From assembly GCA_034434335.1 (NCBI GenBank), contig DAOTZS010000135.1, positions 1-8,265 of the forward strand: 8,265 nucleotides of DNA. Reading direction: 5' to 3'. Source of the stretch: DAOTZS01 sp034434335 (GTDB lineage Bacteria > Chloroflexota > Anaerolineae > CG2-30-64-16). Below, piece after piece: positions 5,692 through 8,265 of the stretch. The notes under the pieces were generated by a model. It saw only the letters and a list, made by a program, of their open reading frames with translations. It did not search any database and was not told where the DNA came from. The translations under genes were made by a program, and so were the position numbers. Positions within the stretch are counted from its first letter, which is position 1. Every line of letters starts with the position of its first letter.

Positions 5692-7093
5692 CCGCTATTC
5701 TATCACCTCTGGCTCGCTAATCGTAGCACTGGATATCGGCAAGAACGTCCACTGGTTTGGCTGCTATCACTACGAAGGCTGGCTGGTAGAGCTGATCCCA
5801 CCCCGCAAGGTGCGCAGCGACACCGGCGGCTTTGCGCACTTCACCGCCACCGTGGATCCCCTGTTGGCCTCCGGCCGCTTTCCCGCAGCCGTGATCGGCA
5901 ACGAGCATACCGGCGTCTACCACGAGCCCTGGGCCTGGCTGATCCAGGAGCACTATCGGTCCTACCTGCAGCCCGGTGCGGCTTGCCCCGTCGCCTATCG
6001 CTGGCTCAACCCGTTGTTGACCAAGAAGCGCCAGGAAGAGATCTCCGTCCGCCAGCACACCAGCGATCGCACCGCCGTCGCCGCCATCGCCGCCTGCCTG
6101 GCCGATGGCCTGGGCCACCCAGCCCACTTGCTCTCCGATAGCACCGCCCAACTGCGCGAACTGGTGCGCAGCTACGAACAAATCGACGCCCAACTGCACC
6201 ATCTGGAGCGACAAATCCTGGCCCAGGTCGATCGCCTCTGGCCCGGCGCCATCGCCGACGTCAAGCAGTTCCAGAAAGCCCATCCCGACCTGGAGCCGCC
6301 CACGCCCATCGTCGAGACCCACGCGCTCGACCGCGACCGCCTGGCGGCTCTGCTGCTCTACTGTCCCAATCCCCATGAGGCGCTGGCACTGGGCGCCCCC
6401 GGCCTGATCCGCCTGTTCCATGACCACGGCTATCGCGCCGGCCCCAAGACCGCCGAGGCGATCCTCACCGCGCTGCGCCGTAGTCCTTTGCCGCCCAAGT
6501 CGGTAGCGGCCTTCTATGCCGCGCGCTTGCAGGCCGACTACCAAAGCTATCTCGCCCTGGCGCAGCGCAGTCAGAATCTGCAGGCCCAAATCGCAGAGCT
6601 GGTGCCCAATACCCCGGCCTGCTTTGTGGACTCCGTCCCCGGCATCAGCCCCTTGCTGGCGGCCCGCTACCTGGCCCCCATCGGTGATGCCAGCTACTTC
6701 GCCACCGCCAGCCAAATCTGGGCCCTGGCCGGCTACGATCTGATCACCACCGAATCGGGAGATACCAAGCAGGTGGGCCACATTACCAAGCGCGGCAGCC
6801 CGGCCCTGCGCGATGCGCTCTATCAGATCGGCTTCCACACCGCCCGCCAATGTCCGCCCATCGGTGAGACCTACCTCGCCGCCCGCGAACGCGGCCTGGA
6901 CGAGAAGGCCGCCGTCATCCACGCCGCCCATAAGGCCAATCGCTTGTGCTTCACCTTACTGCGTGAACAACGCACCTACCAACCTGCATCGCCCGAGGAG
7001 GAAACCCGCTTCCGCCAGCACTGGCAACGCTTCCAGCTGCAACTCACCCGGCGTCGCCAGCGGCAGCAAGCCAACCAACGCTTGGCAGCCTGA
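5687..7093 (+). CDS. IS110-family transposase (DEDD recombinase)
   Basis: This encodes 468 aa. The N-terminal RuvC-like DEDD domain shows Asp16 in LIVALDIGKN and Glu73 in VIGNEHTGVYHEPW. The third and fourth acidic positions, normally in a K-T-D-x-x-D-A motif, correspond to HTSDRTAVAAIA (124-135), where only Asp127 is present. A helical linker (about 155-305) follows. The C-terminal transposase_20 domain has SVPGISPLLAARYLAPIGD (316-334) and the serine-nucleophile motif ITKRGSPALRDAL (366-378), with Ser371 as the likely catalytic serine. I chose ATG 5687 because a strong AAGGAGG lies six bases upstream. An in-frame GTG upstream at 5633 has no such signal and lies in the hairpin. The protein is longer than the usual 300-400 aa. 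It would catalyse bridge-RNA-guided, circle-forming transposition. Confidence 0.92.
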   Translation: MFRYSITSGSLIVALDIGKNVHWFGCYHYEGWLVELIPPRKVRSDTGGFAHFTATVDPLLASGRFPAAVIGNEHTGVYHEPWAWLIQEHYRSYLQPGAACPVAYRWLNPLLTKKRQEEISVRQHTSDRTAVAAIAACLADGLGHPAHLLSDSTAQLRELVRSYEQIDAQLHHLERQILAQVDRLWPGAIADVKQFQKAHPDLEPPTPIVETHALDRDRLAALLLYCPNPHEALALGAPGLIRLFHDHGYRAGPKTAEAILTALRRSPLPPKSVAAFYAARLQADYQSYLALAQRSQNLQAQIAELVPNTPACFVDSVPGISPLLAARYLAPIGDASYFATASQIWALAGYDLITTESGDTKQVGHITKRGSPALRDALYQIGFHTARQCPPIGETYLAARERGLDEKAAVIHAAHKANRLCFTLLREQRTYQPASPEEETRFRQHWQRFQLQLTRRRQRQQANQRLAA

Positions 7094-7490
7094 GCCGCTC
7101 GTCGCCGTCAACCAAATATCAGCCGGCCGCCGGGCTGCCTCGCCCGGCCCGCCCACCACCCCGCCGCCGGTGTGCCGTCACCCCCCTTGACGGGTCCGCT
7201 TCTGTCTGCCAGAGGCCGACCGCGTCGCACCCCTAGCGTGGCTGACGCCGGCCGCCGCTTTGGCCCGACGGTCCGTGGTTAGACGTTGGGATCGTCCGTG
7301 CCGCAATGACGTCCATCAGGATGGACACCGGGCCAATGGCTGTCGCGGCGCTCTGGGTGGGTGCTCTGGACCGGCCGACCCGCCGCCACCCGCGCGGCCG
7401 GCGTGATCACATTGCCCAGCCCCAACCAAGCCCTTACCCCGCTCGGTCGCTGCCCCGCGCCCATTACCCCCCAACTTGACAAGTTGAGAA
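7094..7490 (+). other. Right non-coding end of the IS110 element, candidate bridge-RNA region
   Basis: About 400 bases follow the transposase stop before ISXO2-type homology resumes. No coding signal is convincing; the minus-strand frame that crosses the right part is the meaningless tail of the interrupted ISXO2-type gene. Stems visible include CCGTCA/TGACGG near 7177-7196, GTCCATC-AG-GATGGAC (7311-7326) and CCGGCCG/CGGCCGG (7371-7377 with 7395-7401) around a 17-base loop. An 11-bp direct repeat, GCCGGCCGCCG, occurs at 7122-7132 and 7247-7257. In the IS1111 group the bridge RNA lies in this position. I cannot define its ends or guide loops from one copy. Confidence 0.4.
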
Positions 7491-8265
7491 GACGCTCGAC
7501 GATGTCCTCAGGCCCCAGGGCGAGTGGCCCATCGGGTCGGGCCTGGTAGATGGCTGCCCGCAACAGACGGAAATAGCGGTCCACGGTATGGCGATTCACC
7601 TGGACCTCATCAGCGGTTTCCACCGCCGCCGCTTGGTTGACAAAGGCTTCCACGATCAGCCACAGGCTACGGATGTCCAGACGGCAACCATCAAACAGGG
7701 TGCCGGTCAAGTCGGTGAAGGTGCCGCCTTCACCCGGATCGCCCGCCCCGTGGCAGACCTGGCAGCAGTAGCGGTACATACCGCCCCGATAGTGCCAGTC
7801 AATCACTTCCAGGTAGGATGGGTCGGTCTCGCCGCAATGGGGGCAACGCAACCCGTTGGCCCAGCGCACCCGCCGCAGCCGTTCCCAGAGCTCGGCCTCT
7901 GGCACGCAGTCGATCCAGCCCCGGCCCTGCCGCAGCTCGGCCAGGGGGTCTTCCTTAGCCTCCACCTCGGGTGGGTTGGACGGTCGAGTCGGGAGTGCTG
8001 GCGCAGTTGGCGGCGTAGCTTCCTCAACCGGCGCAGAGGCGGGAGGGCAAACCGTGGCCGACCGACCGGCTGACGCCGCCTCAGGCGGCGTCCAGCCTAA
8101 CAAGGTCCGCAGCACCTTCTCCTGACGCCGCCGACGTTGGCGCCGGCTCAGCGGCGGCTGGCGCCGTAGCCACCGACGACGGCGGGCCAGCCATCGCTTG
8201 CGATTAGCCGCCGGGTTGTAGTGCTGGCGGGTACGGTAGGGAGGCAACAAGGCCGGATGCCAGCC
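7279..8265 (-). pseudogene. ISXO2/IS1595-type transposase, 5' part, catalytic domain missing
   Basis: The frame is open from the right edge, so the true start may lie outside; the first internal candidate is TTG at 8250. Numbering from there, residues 1-110 are an Arg-rich, then Pro/Ala-rich extension. Residues 117-250 are typical of the family: the zinc ribbon WANGLRCPHCG (130-140) with YRYCCQVC (159-166), then FTDLTGTLFDG (178-188) and a helical region (LDIRSLWLIVEAFV...VNRHTVDRYFRLL). The DDE catalytic domain, which should begin with a VDE-type motif after residue 250, is absent. Residues 253-323 look like translated non-coding DNA and end at 7279. The likely cause is interruption by the IS110 right end. 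The zinc-ribbon part identifies the family securely. Confidence 0.75.
7472..7486 (+). promoter_or_regulatory. Palindrome containing an outward-facing TTGACA near the IS110 right end
   Basis: CAACTTG-A-CAAGTTG is a 15-base palindrome with a single central base. Its plus strand contains an exact -35 consensus TTGACA (7476-7481) pointing out of the element. It sits a few bases before the point where ISXO2-type coding sequence resumes. In the circular intermediate it would be joined to the TATAAA at the left end. The spacing would be 16-18 bases for a range of plausible end positions. Confidence 0.4.

Larger units (their letters stand above)
5619..7490 (+). mobile_element. IS110-family insertion element, IS1111-like layout (ends approximate)
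   Basis: The element is defined by its DEDD-type transposase (5687-7093). The left limit cannot lie beyond the dppB ribosome binding site (5614-5618), leaving at most about 70 bases of left non-coding end. The right limit is inferred from where the neighbouring ISXO2-type transposase stops resembling its family, near 7490, giving about 400 bases of right non-coding end. IS110-family elements usually lack terminal inverted repeats and target duplications, so the ends cannot be read directly. A total of roughly 1.87 kb is somewhat long for the family. A short left end and long right end fit the IS1111 group, in which the bridge RNA lies downstream of the transposase. Confidence 0.7.

Noticed and set aside
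5717..6931. Long minus-strand open frame of 404 codons opposite the transposase
   Set aside because: It is Gly/Gln/Val-rich without domains and lies entirely antisense to a well-supported transposase in GC-rich DNA, so it is a shadow frame.
5618..7122. CTGATAT (5618-5624) and ATATCAG (7116-7122) as terminal inverted repeats of the IS
   Set aside because: A 7-bp match between these windows is expected by chance, IS110 elements generally lack such ends, and it would leave no room for a bridge RNA.

Overview
The window looks like chromosomal DNA from a GC-rich bacterium. The style of the transporter genes and the palindrome-rich spacers fit Chloroflexota (Anaerolineae or Caldilineae type), but this is an impression from sequence style and not a phylogenetic result. 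No rRNA, tRNA or CRISPR array is visible.

Layout from left to right. (a) Positions 1-129 hold the first 20 codons of a LacI-family repressor gene on the minus strand, with a clear sigma70-type promoter and a 9-bp-arm palindromic operator over the expected transcription start. (b) Positions 130-998 are non-coding and very rich in hairpins: ten consecutive stem-loops between 298 and 658 (one with a perfect 19-bp stem), an 18-bp inverted repeat bracketing 274-520, and four more hairpins at 725-855. (c) Positions 999-5608 are a tight five-gene minus-strand operon, in transcription order dppB, dppC, dppD, dppF and a 104-aa three-helix membrane protein of unknown function. Spacers are 6-18 bp. The first four genes encode the two permeases and two ATPases of an oligopeptide/dipeptide-type (or oligosaccharide) ABC importer. 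No solute-binding protein gene is present in the window. (d) Positions about 5619-7490 are an IS110-family element with a 468-aa DEDD transposase on the plus strand, diverging from dppB across only 78 bp. (e) Positions 7279-8265 are a minus-strand ISXO2/IS1595-type transposase reading frame with zinc ribbon that runs off the right edge. Its recognisable homology stops near 7490, before the DDE catalytic domain.

How it fits together. The importer operon appears to have been cut off from its expected upstream neighbour (substrate-binding protein and promoter) by mobile DNA. The neighbouring LacI-type regulator would fit sugar-responsive control, but a link to the dpp operon is only inference. 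The IS110 element is the most interesting part. A 13-bp perfect inverted repeat sequesters part of the transposase Shine-Dalgarno sequence and its start codon. A -10-like TATAAA lies at the left end without a -35. An exact TTGACA lies inside a palindrome about where the right end should be. This suggests a promoter assembled only in the excised circle, whose transcript would start inside the left hairpin arm and so escape the translational block. The long right non-coding end (about 400 bp) and short left end resemble the IS1111-type layout, in which the bridge RNA would lie downstream of the transposase. I see no complete new defence or metabolic system.
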